Shown here piece after piece: positions 48,394 through 58,551 of a stretch of DNA of 64,000 nucleotides (position 1 is the first letter of the stretch; each line of letters opens with the position of its first letter). Source of the DNA: Anabaena sp. 4-3. GTDB taxonomy: Bacteria; Cyanobacteriota; Cyanobacteriia; Cyanobacteriales; Nostocaceae. The stretch lies in the NCBI RefSeq assembly GCF_001597745.1, contig NZ_LUHJ01000074.1, positions 142,743 through 206,742 on the forward strand, in the 5' to 3' direction. Made by a program: the position numbers and the translations under genes. The notes beneath the pieces were generated by a model, which saw only the letters and a program-made list of their open reading frames with translations, searched no databases and was not told the DNA's origin.

Positions 48394-51300
48394 ATGTTAG
48401 AAGTCAACCGCTTGCGACTACAAGTCAGACATAATTCACTGGTAACAAACGTTGCGAGTGCGATCGCCATTTTGGTGGGTAGTTTGGTACTACTCGGCTG
48501 GTGGCTGGATATCGAAGTGATCAAAAGAGGTTTCCTGAACTTTCCAGCGACAATCAAACCAAACACAGCACTATGCTTTGTGCTGACTGGTGTTTCCCTA
48601 TGCTTGCTGACATTAAGTAAGGTGAGGGTTGATTCCCGGAACTTAGAAACACAGCCCAGGAAGAAGCTGAAGAAAAACTACTTGTGGGTGTCGGAAGTTT
48701 GTGCTGTCACTGTCATCCTGATTGCTACTCTCACCCTCAGTCAATATATCTTTGGTTGGAATTTAGGAATTGATCAGTTGTTGGTGGATAACTTGTCTAC
48801 CCCAGTGACAACGTATCAGGCAAGAATGGCGTGGAATACAGCTCTAAATTTTCTGCTGATTGGTACTGCCCTGGAAGTGTTGATTCATCGCCAAAATAAA
48901 CGCAGCTATTGGTACGCGCAACTGCTGACTTTAATTGCGGCCGTGATTGCCCTCCAGGTAGTCTTATGTTATGTCTACAGAGTCAAATCTTTCTCTAGTC
49001 TGACCATCTATCAGATTACCTGTACGTCTTTATACACAGCAATATTATTTATCGTGCTGTGTATGGGTATTTTGTGGGGTTGGGCAGAACAGGGATTGAT
49101 GAAGATAGCAACCAGTGATACCTATGGCGGGAAAATTTTCAGGCAGTTTTTAGGATATGCGATCGCCGTGCCTTTGGTGCTAGGGTGGTTGATTGTAGAA
49201 GGACAAAGAACAGGACAATATAGCCCATCTTTTGCAGTGGCAATATTTGCGGTGATCTTGATGGTGATGTTTGCCATTGTGATTTGGCAAAGTGCCATAA
49301 TTATAGAAAGGTTGAGTCAGCAAGGCGATCGCGCTCAAGCCACAGTCAAAGCCTATGAAGCAAAACTGAGAAGTTTTGTAGATGCCAACATCATCGGCAT
49401 TACATTCGGCGACATTGACGGCGGAATTCACCAAGCCAACCAAGCATTTTTGGCAATGGTGGGTTATACCCCAGAAGATTTATTAGCAGGTCGGGTAAGG
49501 TGGGATAATATAACACCGCCAGAGTATCTCCCCCTAGATGAGCAACATATAGCCGAAGCCCAAGCTAACCCTCAAGGTGCTTGTACACCCTACGAAAAAG
49601 AATATATTCACCAGGATGGTAGCCGCATTCCTGTGTTAGTCGGTTACGTACTCATGGGAGAACAAAAACAAGAGACAGTAGCCTTTATTATCAACTTGCA
49701 AGAATCGAAACAAGCCCAAGCAAAAATCCTGAAACTCAACAAAGATTTACAACGCCGCATTGTAGAATTACAGACATTGCTAGAAGTCATCCCCATTGGC
49801 ATAGGCATCGCCGAAGATCCACAATGTCAAAGCATTAACGTAAATCCCGCTTTTGCCAAGCAACTAGGAATATCGCTACAGACAAATGCTTCTCTGACTG
49901 CTCCCCTTGCCGAAAAACCGACACAATTTCAAGTTTACCGTCAGGGTAAAGAACTGTTACCTGAAGAACTGCCGATGCAGTATGCAGCTACTCATGGAGT
50001 GGAAGTCTTAGATTTTGAAGTTGATGTAGTGCATGAGAATGGTGAAATCATCAAGTTGCTGGAATATGTGGCACCATTGTTTGATGAAGAAGGTAAGACT
50101 AGAGGCTGTATCGGGGCATTTTTAGATATTACAGAGCGCAAACAAGCAGAGGAACAGTTGCGAAATCAGCAACAATGGCTAGAAGAAGTCTTAAATTTCA
50201 TGCCGATACCACTGCTATTGATTGAACCAGGAACAGCACGGGTAACTTTTGCTAATCGTGCGGCGGATGAATTAGCAGGGGGCGAATTTCCCAAAGGTAT
50301 ACCAGCCGCAGAGTATCACACAGCCTATTACTGTACAGATGCAGATGGTAATCTGATTCCTAACGAGCAAATGCCAGGGGTGCGGGTAGCGCGTGGAGAA
50401 CGTCTGCATGGCTTTGAGATGGACTGGCACACTAAAAATGGGATTCGTTCTTTATTGATATTTGCTGATACCCTACCCGCCATACACGGCTACCCAGCTA
50501 CCTGTATAGTGGTATTTCAAGAGATTTCCAATCTCAAGCAAGCAGAAAAAGCCCGTTTACTCAACTATCAAAGATTGCAATTGCTGTTTAGTACCGCCAG
50601 TGATTTGCTATCTAGTCAGGAACCATTGGTACTGATTGATAGTTGCTTTGACAAACTAGCTCAACAGATTGAACTGGATGTTTACATCAACTATTTAGTC
50701 GAACCAGAAAATTCTCAGGTAATGCGTTTAGCCGCTTATCGAGGTTTGTCTCCAGAAATAGCAACACAACTGGAATGCTTACCTCTAGGACAAGCAGTGT
50801 GCGGTATTGTCGCTCAACAGCGTCAGCCTATCTGTGTAGAAAGCGTACAGGAATCAAATGATTCTACTACAGAATTACTGCGATCGCTCGGTCTGACGGC
50901 TTATTACTGTTACCCATTGACAGCCCAGGGGAAAGTTTTAGGGACTTTGAGTTTTGGGAGTCGTACTCGCACTGTATTCACCGAAAATCAAAAGGGCATG
51001 ATGCAAGCGGTGTGTGATCAAATTGCGATCGCTATGGAACGCGCCCAGTTGATAGCTTCCTTACAGCAACAAACTGAGCAGCTAACACAAGCCAATCGCA
51101 TGAAAGACGAATTTTTGGCTATCCTTTCCCATGAATTGCGATCGCCTCTGAATGCTATCTTAGGCTGGGCGCAGTTGTTACAATCCCGTCAACTCAATGA
51201 AACTCAGACAGCAAAAGGCTTAGAAACTATCGAGCGCAACGCCAAGGCGCAAACCCAGCTAATTGAAGATTTGCTGGATATTTCACGCATGATTAGAGGT

Positions 51301-51906
51301 AAGTTACGTCTCAATGTTTGTAATTGTAATTTAGTATCCATCATTCATGCAGCCATTGAGAATATTAACCTAGCAGCTAAAGCCAAAGAAATTGATGTGC
51401 AACTTTCCTTATCCCCACAGTTGGAATCACTGCACCCAGAAAATAACCAATTTCTCGTTTCTGGTGATCCTGAAAGGTTACAGCAAATCATTTGGAATTT
51501 GCTGACAAATGCCATCAAGTTTACACCCAGAGGTGGCAAAGTAGAAATTAGACTCGCTCAAATTAGTGAGAGTGCAGCAACGCCTAATTACGACTATGCT
51601 CAAATTCAAGTGATTGATACAGGTATTGGGATTAATCCCAGTTTCTTACCTTACGTGTTTGATCGATTTCGCCAAGCCGATAGTTCTAGTACCAGAAGCC
51701 ACGGCGGTTTAGGTTTAGGTTTAGCAATTGTCCGGCATTTAGTAGAATTGCATGGTGGTACAATCCATGTAGATAGTCTAGGCGAAGGACAAGGTGCCAC
51801 CTTTACCGTCAAGCTGCCACTGCTAGCTTGTTGTCACGTTGCGATTGCACCAGCCACTACAACAGCAGAAAATGTCACTCCTTCACCAGAATACCCTCAT
51901 TGTTAG
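48394..51906 (+). CDS. Membrane histidine kinase with PAS and GAF domains
   Basis: The 1170-residue sensor begins with a multi-helix membrane region (about 20-310; [23 protein letters not shown]-like helices). Three PAS-type segments follow (about 325-445, 460-590, 595-710), including [17 protein letters not shown] and [15 protein letters not shown], and then a GAF domain (about 725-885). The HisKA domain has His913 in [12 protein letters not shown]. The HATPase domain has the N box NLLTNAIKF (Asn1039), DTGIG and GLGLGLA. It should autophosphorylate and signal to a response regulator; the signal is unknown. The frame stops soon after the HATPase, and a receiver domain in a shifted frame follows at once, so this was probably a longer hybrid kinase. 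Confidence 0.93.
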   Translation: MLEVNRLRLQVRHNSLVTNVASAIAILVGSLVLLGWWLDIEVIKRGFLNFPATIKPNTALCFVLTGVSLCLLTLSKVRVDSRNLETQPRKKLKKNYLWVSEVCAVTVILIATLTLSQYIFGWNLGIDQLLVDNLSTPVTTYQARMAWNTALNFLLIGTALEVLIHRQNKRSYWYAQLLTLIAAVIALQVVLCYVYRVKSFSSLTIYQITCTSLYTAILFIVLCMGILWGWAEQGLMKIATSDTYGGKIFRQFLGYAIAVPLVLGWLIVEGQRTGQYSPSFAVAIFAVILMVMFAIVIWQSAIIIERLSQQGDRAQATVKAYEAKLRSFVDANIIGITFGDIDGGIHQANQAFLAMVGYTPEDLLAGRVRWDNITPPEYLPLDEQHIAEAQANPQGACTPYEKEYIHQDGSRIPVLVGYVLMGEQKQETVAFIINLQESKQAQAKILKLNKDLQRRIVELQTLLEVIPIGIGIAEDPQCQSINVNPAFAKQLGISLQTNASLTAPLAEKPTQFQVYRQGKELLPEELPMQYAATHGVEVLDFEVDVVHENGEIIKLLEYVAPLFDEEGKTRGCIGAFLDITERKQAEEQLRNQQQWLEEVLNFMPIPLLLIEPGTARVTFANRAADELAGGEFPKGIPAAEYHTAYYCTDADGNLIPNEQMPGVRVARGERLHGFEMDWHTKNGIRSLLIFADTLPAIHGYPATCIVVFQEISNLKQAEKARLLNYQRLQLLFSTASDLLSSQEPLVLIDSCFDKLAQQIELDVYINYLVEPENSQVMRLAAYRGLSPEIATQLECLPLGQAVCGIVAQQRQPICVESVQESNDSTTELLRSLGLTAYYCYPLTAQGKVLGTLSFGSRTRTVFTENQKGMMQAVCDQIAIAMERAQLIASLQQQTEQLTQANRMKDEFLAILSHELRSPLNAILGWAQLLQSRQLNETQTAKGLETIERNAKAQTQLIEDLLDISRMIRGKLRLNVCNCNLVSIIHAAIENINLAAKAKEIDVQLSLSPQLESLHPENNQFLVSGDPERLQQIIWNLLTNAIKFTPRGGKVEIRLAQISESAATPNYDYAQIQVIDTGIGINPSFLPYVFDRFRQADSSSTRSHGGLGLGLAIVRHLVELHGGTIHVDSLGEGQGATFTVKLPLLACCHVAIAPATTTAENVTPSPEYPHC

Positions 51907-52138
51907 GTGTGCGCGTACTGGTGGTAGATGATGAGGTAGATTCTCGTGATTTGGTTAGCACAGTTTTGGAAAAATGTCAAGCAGAAGTCCGAGCAGTGGC
52001 ATCAGCACCAGCCGCATTACAGATGATTAGCCAGTGGCAACCGGATGTGTTAGTTAGTGACTTGGTATGCCCCAGGAAGATGGCTACTCCTTAATTCGGA
52101 AACTGCGATCGCTACCGCCAGAACAAGGTGGTTATTAG
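51898..52138 (+). pseudogene. Frameshifted, truncated receiver (REC) domain of the kinase
   Basis: Just before the kinase stop, another frame encodes [20 protein letters not shown], the canonical start of a receiver domain (acidic pair DDE). It continues to QPDVLVSD, where the Asp is the phospho-acceptor. One base is then missing (GAC-TT-GGT in place of GAC-ATT-GGT), and the phase moves on to GMPQEDGYSLIRKLRSLPPE, the usual sequence after the acceptor. It ends at TAG 52136 where a tandem repeat begins, so the last half of the domain is gone. At least two frame breaks and a truncation separate it from the kinase. Confidence 0.8.
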
Positions 52139-52203
52139 TTATTAGTCATTAGTCATTAGTCATTAGTCATTAGTCATTAGTTATTAGTTATTAGTCATTA
52201 GTT
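52132..52203. repeat. Heptamer tandem repeat (TCATTAG type)
   Basis: About ten copies of TCATTAG/TTATTAG follow the broken receiver domain directly and supply its stop codon. The reverse complement of this unit forms the array at 53865-53950. Confidence 0.85.
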
Positions 52204-52226
52204 TTTCTCCTCTGTTTCCCCAGTTC

Positions 52227-52691
52227 CTACTGAGAGTTGGGTTTTTGTTGCAGGCGGATTAATGTATTGTAAACCTGTCTTTTTAAATTATTGTTATTTT
52301 GCAGTTCCATTGTGATAGTATTAAATTTCTGAATAGTCAGACCATTATCTTCGACAATTTTTTGTGATTGATTACAGTAATTAATTGCAATATCTCTAGC
52401 CTGACTGGGCAAACCATTCATACTCTTAGGATCATTACAAACTATCTTGGGAATCTCAGCATTACCAATAATTTTTTTAATTTCTCCAAAAGCTTGCTGA
52501 CGGGCTGGCTCCATAGCTAAAACAGCTTGGGCGTAGTTAGTAATTTCAAGATTATTAAGTGAGCTAACTTGAGCATTAACTTTTAAACTACCAAAAACAA
52601 AACTAGCACTGGTAATCATGCCAAGAAATAGAGTTTTGGTAAGTATATCTTGCATTCTAGTTTTGTTAATCAAATTAGCAATCTTCATCAT
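52227..52691 (-). CDS. Secreted DUF4168 protein
   Basis: The 154-residue protein has a signal peptide (hydrophobic stretch about 18-34, cleavage near VNA-QV) and a helical domain with ITNYAQAVLAMEPARQQAFGEIKKI and LNNNNLKRQVYNTLIRLQ-like segments, as in DUF4168 proteins of cyanobacteria. Two cysteines (in IVCNDP and NYCNQS) may form a disulfide. Function unknown; likely periplasmic. Confidence 0.85.
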   Translation of the reverse strand: MMKIANLINKTRMQDILTKTLFLGMITSASFVFGSLKVNAQVSSLNNLEITNYAQAVLAMEPARQQAFGEIKKIIGNAEIPKIVCNDPKSMNGLPSQARDIAINYCNQSQKIVEDNGLTIQKFNTITMELQNNNNLKRQVYNTLIRLQQKPNSQ

Positions 52692-52793
52692 AAGGTGTGA
52701 CGCAGAGCGACAGCAGGGATATAGTAATAACTGTGAATTATTTTCGGCGTGAGAAGTTCCAGAGAAACTGATAATCTGTGGTGGTATTTACTG

Positions 52794-53783
52794 TCAATTA
52801 CGTCGGCATACTTGGCATAATTCTATGACTTTAGTTTGTAGTGTTGATATTTCCCCGGAGCCTTGTTTGAGACTAAACTCTAACTCTAGTAGTAGTGGTA
52901 AACAAGACAGAAGTTGCCTCAGAGAAAGACTTTGCACTTCTTGCTGTAAAAAGTAGACACGCTTAGGATTACCCACTTCAGCAGCTTGGGCGATCGCTTG
53001 AGAATTACGTTCACCACTTTCCATCATCAGTTTCACCCATAACCAAGTGCGAAATTGACCAATGAGAGTAGCAACTATGCGTAATCCCGGCTCGGCGGCA
53101 TTGATTAAATCAGCCAAGACAGTTAAAGCCTTGGCGGTGTCTCCTGTTCTAATAGCTGCCGCTAGTTGCAGACTATTTTGGGTATGATTTCTGACTAACA
53201 GTGCAACAGTATCTACATCTATAGGTTGATGACCACCTTCAGCATAAAGACGTAATTTCTCACTTTCATTGTAAAGCAGACGTGTATCATTACCTACAGC
53301 TTCCGCTAAAAATTCTGCCGCTTTAGCTGTGAGTTTCACGCCCACAGTTTGAGCAGCTTGGTTAACAGCTTGGATGAGTAACTCTGTCTTCCAAGGTGGA
53401 ATGAGGGGAAACTCCCGAAACTCAGTAGCAAACTGTTTTAACAACTTTGTAGCCTTCAAACGCTCATCGGGTTTGTTGCGGGAAGTGAGTAATAAACATG
53501 AGTTGTCAGGAATAACTGACAAAGTACGAGTTAGTTCCGCCAAGACATGATCAGGACACTGCTGACAAACAGTAGTATTAATTAACCATACCAAACGCCC
53601 CCCAGCACCAAAGGGTGGAGTCATAGCTTGATTTAAAGCCGCAATGATAGCATCGCTTTGTTCGGGTGGGAAACAAGTATAGTTAAAACTAATCCAGAGG
53701 GGATCGAGGATGCGATCGCGTAACTGCGACACAGCTTTTTCCAAAGCAAAATCATCCTCACCCCAGTAAACGTAGATAGACAT
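52794..53783 (-). CDS. holA: DNA polymerase III delta subunit
   Basis: The 329-residue protein matches the clamp-loader delta subunit: start MSIYVYWGEDDFALEKAVSQLR, the LVWLINTTVCQQ and CLLLTSRNKPDERLKATKLL segments of the AAA+-like domain, then the helical region with VKLTAKAAEFLAEAVGNDTRLLYNESEKL and the C-terminal collar domain (AAIRTGDTAKALTVLADLI). It opens the beta clamp during loading at replication forks. An AGGTG ribosome-binding site precedes the ATG. Tandem repeats fill the upstream region. Confidence 0.94.
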   Translation of the reverse strand: MSIYVYWGEDDFALEKAVSQLRDRILDPLWISFNYTCFPPEQSDAIIAALNQAMTPPFGAGGRLVWLINTTVCQQCPDHVLAELTRTLSVIPDNSCLLLTSRNKPDERLKATKLLKQFATEFREFPLIPPWKTELLIQAVNQAAQTVGVKLTAKAAEFLAEAVGNDTRLLYNESEKLRLYAEGGHQPIDVDTVALLVRNHTQNSLQLAAAIRTGDTAKALTVLADLINAAEPGLRIVATLIGQFRTWLWVKLMMESGERNSQAIAQAAEVGNPKRVYFLQQEVQSLSLRQLLSCLPLLLELEFSLKQGSGEISTLQTKVIELCQVCRRN

Positions 53784-53799
53784 TTTGACACCTGGAGGA

Positions 53800-53950
53800 G
53801 AGCAGAGGGAGCAGGGGAGCAGGGGAGCAGGGGAGCAGGGGAGCAGGGGAGCAGAGGAGAAAAACTAATGACCAATGACTAATGACCAATGACTAATGAC
53901 TAATGACCAATGACTAATGACCAATGACTAATGACTAATGACTAATAATT
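53800..53950. repeat. Two adjacent heptamer tandem repeat arrays
   Basis: The first array (about 53802-53857) repeats GGGAGCA. The second (about 53865-53950) repeats TGACTAA/TGACCAA. They fill most of the 237-bp gap between holA and the DUF1868 gene, which are divergent, so the promoters lie within or beside the arrays. Confidence 0.85.
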
Positions 53951-54020
53951 AATGACTTGCTTGTTAACGTAGTTCTATTTTCCCTAAAATCAATCAAGTG
54001 AGAGCGCGAGGCAACAAAGA

Positions 54021-54809
54021 TTGGACGACAACTACCAAACCTACTTAAATCGGGTAGCACGGATGACGCTACCAGAAGCTTATAAAACCCAGGTGCAGCA
54101 TATTCAGGAATCCTATAAATTTCAGCCATCAGGGGAATCTAGAGTTGCAGTATCTTTTCCTGGTTACACACTAATTACCTCCACGGCGACAGAAGACTCA
54201 GAAAACTCGGCTTTCTACGCCACATTACAAGGGTATCAACAGGAAATTTTACAGTTACCTGGCAATAAAGATTTAATTGTCCCCCTACCTGCTGGCAGTT
54301 TCCACTTAACCTTAGCAGATTTGATTTGGGATAGTGCTTATCGTCATGCTTGTGAAGAAAATCCTCAATTTGACCAACAATTACGCTCTTGCATAGCCGA
54401 AACATTTCAGCAGTATCAAGAATCATTGACAAAAGAGAGTCAAGGCATTACTTGGAAAGTGCTAGGAATAGTGCTGATGCCCAGAGCTATAGGAGTGTGT
54501 CTAGTACCCAAAGATGAAAACTGCTACGAACAGATTATTAAATTTCGCCGTACAGTTTATCAAAACCCCAAATTAATCGCTTTGGGAATTGAACAACACT
54601 ATCATTTCACAGCCCATGTTACCTTGGGTTATTTTGGAGCCATCCCAGAAGATTTAGACAGAATAAAATTTGTTGACTCACTGACTGAGTTAAATAAAAA
54701 ATGGATGTTTGACCTACCAGAAATTTCCATTAGTCGTGTTGAACTCAGAAAATTTGACGATATGACACGTTATTATCGTGAGCCAGACTGGCCGATTTTA
54801 AAATTTTAA
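54021..54809 (+). CDS. DUF1868 protein, 2H phosphoesterase-like
   Basis: The 262-residue protein has two HxT motifs, His95-Leu-Thr97 (FHLTLADL) and His199-Val-Thr201 (AHVTLGYF), the catalytic signature of the 2H phosphoesterase superfamily that includes 2',3'-cyclic phosphodiesterases and RNA ligase-like proteins. The rest fits DUF1868. It may act on cyclic or linear phosphodiesters of RNA or nucleotides; the substrate is unknown. The frame starts at TTG 54021 with GCGAGG upstream. The first ATG would be 14 codons later, so the TTG start is favoured by the conserved-looking N-terminus. Confidence 0.83.
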   Translation: MDDNYQTYLNRVARMTLPEAYKTQVQHIQESYKFQPSGESRVAVSFPGYTLITSTATEDSENSAFYATLQGYQQEILQLPGNKDLIVPLPAGSFHLTLADLIWDSAYRHACEENPQFDQQLRSCIAETFQQYQESLTKESQGITWKVLGIVLMPRAIGVCLVPKDENCYEQIIKFRRTVYQNPKLIALGIEQHYHFTAHVTLGYFGAIPEDLDRIKFVDSLTELNKKWMFDLPEISISRVELRKFDDMTRYYREPDWPILKF

Positions 54810-54821
54810 TTGAGGACTGGG

Positions 54822-54992
54822 GACTGGGGACGGTTGACGGTTGACGGTTGACGATTGACTGTTGACTGTTGACTGTTGACTGTTGACTGTTGACTGAGAA
54901 AGATTTCTACCTTGTCTACCTCATCCTCCTCATCCTCCTCATCCTCCTCATCTCCCTCCGCTCCCCTGCTCCCTCATCTCCCTCATCTCCCT
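54822..54992. repeat. Tandem repeats: TTGACTG heptamers and CATCCTCCT-type units
   Basis: About ten heptamers of GTTGACG/GTTGACT (54830-54897) are followed by a pyrimidine-rich array of TCATCCTCC and TCTCCCTC units (about 54920-54990). They separate the convergent DUF1868 and RDD genes, and the second array overlaps the 3' end of the RDD gene. Confidence 0.8.
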
Positions 54993-55771
54993 CCCCAATC
55001 GCGATTTTGATATGCTAGGTAAACGGCTTCTAAAAGCACATCGGGAGAAATATGTGCTGGTAAAGTTTCGATTTTGAGAATGGCTTGAAGTTGTTGGGAT
55101 AATTTCAAAGCTAGTGCATTTCTGGCTTTTGTTGCCATTGCACTGCGTCGTTTTAAATACTCACGAATTACAGCAAAATCATCAGGCAATAATATTGATA
55201 GGTCGGTAATTTGGAGCAATTCTTCATAGAATGACTTAGCTTGCTCAGAAATGCTTACAGTCTCGGATGTACTGGGTGTTTCGGCTTGAATGACAATTGT
55301 ACCAGCGACTAAATCGCCAAGGCGTTTTTCTTGGGGGCTAAACAGGATTAAAAAAGCTCCAATAAACAGAAATTCGTCAAATGGCCGTAATAAAGCCCGG
55401 AGGGTTGCTTGTTGCATTCCTATTGGTCTACCATCGTCACGAACTACGCGAATTTTTGCGGCTCGTTTACCAGGGGTTTGACCTTGCCATAAGGTTTCAA
55501 AAAATACAAAATAGCCAGCATAAATGACGAAGCTGACAATAAATGTAATTGCTATTAACCATAAACCAACTGTAGAGCCAAAGATTTGTTGCCAAAAATC
55601 AGATAATTGACCAGCAATGATAATCCAGGCAATTAAGAACAGGATTAAAATAGCAGCTAATGCTAAATAATCTATCAATAAAGCCCAAGCACGATTACCA
55701 ATACCAGCCAGGGTAAATTCTAACTCTACACTTTCGGGTGTGCGGTATTTAACACGGTTAAACAGGTGCAT
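54983..55771 (-). CDS. RDD family membrane protein
   Basis: The 262-residue protein begins with TPESVELEFTLAGIGNRAWALLIDYLAL, the RDD family start (here R, D and D in NRAWALLIDYL and the later RALLRPFDEF). It has three to four membrane helices, the loop LWQGQTPGKRAAKIRVVRDDGRP and KRLGDLVAGTIVI, followed by a soluble helical tail of about 85 residues. RDD proteins are often ion exchangers or are found in stress-related membrane gene groups. It lies 21 bp downstream of another membrane protein gene, with the SpoIIM-like gene divergent beside them; RDD and SpoIIM genes are often neighbours in bacteria. Confidence 0.9.
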   Translation of the reverse strand: MHLFNRVKYRTPESVELEFTLAGIGNRAWALLIDYLALAAILILFLIAWIIIAGQLSDFWQQIFGSTVGLWLIAITFIVSFVIYAGYFVFFETLWQGQTPGKRAAKIRVVRDDGRPIGMQQATLRALLRPFDEFLFIGAFLILFSPQEKRLGDLVAGTIVIQAETPSTSETVSISEQAKSFYEELLQITDLSILLPDDFAVIREYLKRRSAMATKARNALALKLSQQLQAILKIETLPAHISPDVLLEAVYLAYQNRDWGGR

Positions 55772-55792
55772 AATCTCAATCTATGCTGGTGG

Positions 55793-56641
55793 TTAAATTT
55801 CGCGATCGCGTAGTTGTAAGCCTAACCCTTCCCGGCGACTGCGTAAGTCGTAGTAAATCACCGCTTTGATAGTTTGCCAAAATGGTACAATCACAGCACC
55901 ACTACTAAAACTGATAGCTAAGATTAATACAAAATAAAACAAAAGATATATACTAGCTCCTTCTTGTATCAACGGTAAGAAAGCAAGCTGTATAACTCTC
56001 GTGAGAATCTGCACCACAATTTGCAGGGGAATAGTAATTAAAAAGGCGACAAAGGAAATTAACAGTATCCGCCAAACGTAACCCTGAGTTAATTCCCAAC
56101 TACGACTGATAGCTGATGCACCATCAACGTTATCTTCCACAGCCAAGGGTAAATCTACTAAGTAAAATCTTGTGATTAGCCACAAAACGGCTAATAACGT
56201 CACAATTCCCACAACAAAAGCAACCAGTCCCAACACTACAAAAGTAGCTGGATTTCCTTGCTGAACCACTCCACCGACTAGCAGCCCTGCTAACACCCCT
56301 AGGATGCTAAATACAATGACTACACCAATACCAATTCCTATCCCCACAAGAAACAGTAACAGCATCGCCAGCAAAAACTGCCACAAGCGGGAGTTGACGA
56401 AACTTTTACCCGATGAGATGCTTTCTGGTTGATTCACCAAGTCACCAAAAGCCAAGCGGGAAATTAGGGATGTGAGAGCATAAAACTTAGCCCATCCATA
56501 CACAGGAACTAGCAGCCAGAGGTAAGCTTGAAGTGCGAGTAAAAAATAGTCCTTGAGATGAGAACGATACAATCGGATGCCAGCACTGACAACGTTGCCT
56601 ACACTCAGGGGTTGTATAGGAGAATCAATATTTCCTGCCAT
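55793..56641 (-). CDS. Polytopic membrane protein of unknown function
   Basis: The 282-residue protein has about six membrane helices, among them FLLAMLLLFLVGIGIGIGVV and TLLAVLWLITRFYLVDLPLAVE. The pattern of an N-terminal SVGNVVSAGIRLYRSHLKDYF and a later SRSWELTQGYVWRILLISF resembles membrane domains annotated as glycerophosphoryl diester phosphodiesterase membrane region or YciC-like. No catalytic domain is present. It is probably co-transcribed with the RDD gene. Confidence 0.75.
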   Translation of the reverse strand: MAGNIDSPIQPLSVGNVVSAGIRLYRSHLKDYFLLALQAYLWLLVPVYGWAKFYALTSLISRLAFGDLVNQPESISSGKSFVNSRLWQFLLAMLLLFLVGIGIGIGVVIVFSILGVLAGLLVGGVVQQGNPATFVVLGLVAFVVGIVTLLAVLWLITRFYLVDLPLAVEDNVDGASAISRSWELTQGYVWRILLISFVAFLITIPLQIVVQILTRVIQLAFLPLIQEGASIYLLFYFVLILAISFSSGAVIVPFWQTIKAVIYYDLRSRREGLGLQLRDREI

Positions 56642-56722
56642 AAGGTAGAACTTTCCTTGAAATTACGGGTATTAATTTGAGGCTATCTTAAGGTAAGTTA
56701 ATTGCTAATATGCCCAAATTTT

Positions 56723-57688
56723 ATGAATATTCAACGTTGGATTGCACGGCGAGAACCAAACTGGCAGCGTTTAGAAGCTTTGTTAAGGCAAGCAGAAACA
56801 AAAGGCTTAAAGTCGCTCAAAGCTGGGGAAATTAGCGAATTAGCTAGTTTATACCGTTCCGTAGCCGCAGATTTAGCCCGCGCCCGCACGCAACAAGTTG
56901 GTAATATTTTGATACAAAATTTACAATTATTGACAACTCGCGCTTACACGCAAATTTACCAAGGTTCGCGACGACAGGAATGGCAAGCTGTGGTAGAGTT
57001 TTACCGTTGGGGATTACCAGAGGTAATACAGCGAACATTCCCATATACAGCTACAGCTACAGGTTTGTTTTGCTTCGGATTGATAGTTGCTTGGTGGTAT
57101 GCGTGGCGAGATCCGGCATTTATGTCGCTGATAGTTCCAGAAAGCTTAATTTCACAAGTACGAGATGAACATAAATTGTGGATGGGTTCGATTGTGGGGA
57201 TTGAACCTTTAGCATCTAGCGGCATTATGATTAACAATATCCGGGTTTCCTTTGGTGCGGTGGCTGGAGGAATTACCGCCGGAGTCTTTACGACTTATAT
57301 TATGGTATTTAATGGCTTATTAATTGGTGCGATCGCTACCTTGGTAGGTCAAAATAATTTAGCTTATCCTTTTTGGGCTTTTGTCTTTCCCCACGGTGCT
57401 TTAGAATTACCCGCTATCTTTTTTGCTGGTGGGGCTGGTTTTTTATTAGCCAAAGCCATTTTATTTCCCGGTAAATATCGCCGCCAAGCTGCCTTAAAAT
57501 ATTATGGTTCACAAGCAGTAAAGTTACTATTTGGCATTGTACCACTGTTAGTAATTGCTGGGATAATTGAGGGTTTTTTCTCACCTAATCCTATCGTACC
57601 CAACCCATTAAAGTATTTATTTGGTTTAGGATTATTCATAATTTTAGTGATGTACTGTAGCCGCAAACATACATCAGTCAACGGGTAG
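56723..57688 (+). CDS. SpoIIM-like (DUF95) membrane protein
   Basis: About 321 residues from ATG 56723 (MNIQRWIARREPNWQRLEALL); a TTG start at 56702 would add seven residues. The soluble helical start with LKAGEISELASLYRSVAADLARART is typical of SpoIIM homologues in non-sporulating bacteria. Then come about six membrane helices, with the SGIMINNIRVSFGAVAGGI and FVFPHGALELPAIFFAGGAGF motifs of the family. Role in cyanobacteria unknown; context with the RDD gene suggests an envelope function. Confidence 0.9.
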   Translation: MNIQRWIARREPNWQRLEALLRQAETKGLKSLKAGEISELASLYRSVAADLARARTQQVGNILIQNLQLLTTRAYTQIYQGSRRQEWQAVVEFYRWGLPEVIQRTFPYTATATGLFCFGLIVAWWYAWRDPAFMSLIVPESLISQVRDEHKLWMGSIVGIEPLASSGIMINNIRVSFGAVAGGITAGVFTTYIMVFNGLLIGAIATLVGQNNLAYPFWAFVFPHGALELPAIFFAGGAGFLLAKAILFPGKYRRQAALKYYGSQAVKLLFGIVPLLVIAGIIEGFFSPNPIVPNPLKYLFGLGLFIILVMYCSRKHTSVNG

Positions 57689-57723
57689 ATTTTTGAACTT
57701 TGAATTTTGCGAAAAGTTCTGTA

Positions 57724-57765
57724 GGCGGGTTTCCCGCCGTAGGAAACTTTTCAAGACGAATTTTG
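57724..57765. repeat. GGCGGG-TTT-CCCGCC dispersed repeat, copy 1
   Basis: A 6-bp GC hairpin (57724-57738) is followed by GTAGGAAACTTTTCAAGACG and ATTTTG-like sequence. The whole 42 bases recur in inverted orientation at 63959-64000. Confidence 0.8.
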
Positions 57766-57979
57766 TCTTGGGAATTTTGTCTGTACGGTTATTGCGATCG
57801 CAATGGTTCATCAAACCGAACCCACAGCTATTTTACAGTGTTCTAGTGTGTTAGTAAGGAAGCTTGAGATAAAGCTGTTCGCAACCAAGATTAATCAAAC
57901 AAATATACTGACCACCTGTCAACTAAAAAGCTTGAAATTAGGCTTTCCAAACCAAAATAGTGCATTTTGAGGTGATATT

Positions 57980-58447
57980 ATGGCACTGATTCGTTGGGAA
58001 CCATTCCGAGATATTGAACGCTTAGAACCATTCCGGGAAATTGATACTTTACAACGGCAAATGAATCGTCTGATTGAAAGGTTAATGCCCACAGATGGCG
58101 GTGAAAGAGGTGGATTGACATTCATGCCGGCGGCTGAACTCGAAGAAACAGATGATGCGATTCATTTGAGACTAGAAGTACCTGGTTTAGAATCCAAAGA
58201 TATTAATGTAGAAGCCACACCCGAATCGATAGCGATTAGCGGTGAACGCAAAACCGAAACCAAAACTGAAGAAGCTGGTATGACTCGTTCTGAATTCCGG
58301 TATGGTAGATTCTACAGAGAAATACCTTTGCCTTATCAAATTCAAAACGACAAAGTACAAGCTGAATACAAAAACGGCATTCTTCGTCTAACGATGCCGA
58401 AAGCCGAATCAGAAAAACAAAAAGTTGTAAAAGTTAATCTCGGATAA
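57980..58447 (+). CDS. Small heat shock protein (Hsp20/alpha-crystallin)
   Basis: The 155-residue protein begins MALIRWEPFRDIERL and has the alpha-crystallin domain (about 48-148), including LRLEVPGLESKDINVEATPESIAISGER and the terminal strand GILRLTMPKAE. It is an ATP-independent holdase that keeps unfolding proteins soluble. It lies 104 bp upstream of dnaK on the same strand, which can take over its clients, so the pair makes functional sense. A conserved repeat within the N-terminus (EPFRDIE and EPFREID) is visible. Confidence 0.96.
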   Translation: MALIRWEPFRDIERLEPFREIDTLQRQMNRLIERLMPTDGGERGGLTFMPAAELEETDDAIHLRLEVPGLESKDINVEATPESIAISGERKTETKTEEAGMTRSEFRYGRFYREIPLPYQIQNDKVQAEYKNGILRLTMPKAESEKQKVVKVNLG

Positions 58448-58468
58448 TTTCAGGGAGTTAGGCATATA

Positions 58469-58498
58469 TGTAGAGACGTTGCATGCAACGTCTCTACA
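58469..58498. repeat. 30-bp perfect palindrome between hsp20 and dnaK
   Basis: TGTAGAGACGTTGCA (58469-58483) is followed immediately by its exact reverse complement (58484-58498). RNA would form a strong hairpin after hsp20. No T-run follows, so it is not a standard terminator. TAGAGACGT-type palindromes are dispersed in such genomes. Confidence 0.8.
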
Positions 58499-58551
58499 AG
58501 TCAATAGTTAACAGTTGTTCTGCACCTACACCCTAAAGAGAGGAAATTCTT

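Noticed and set aside
53800..53950. Array that might be mistaken for a CRISPR
   Set aside because: Units are 7 bases in direct tandem without spacers; no cas genes nearby.
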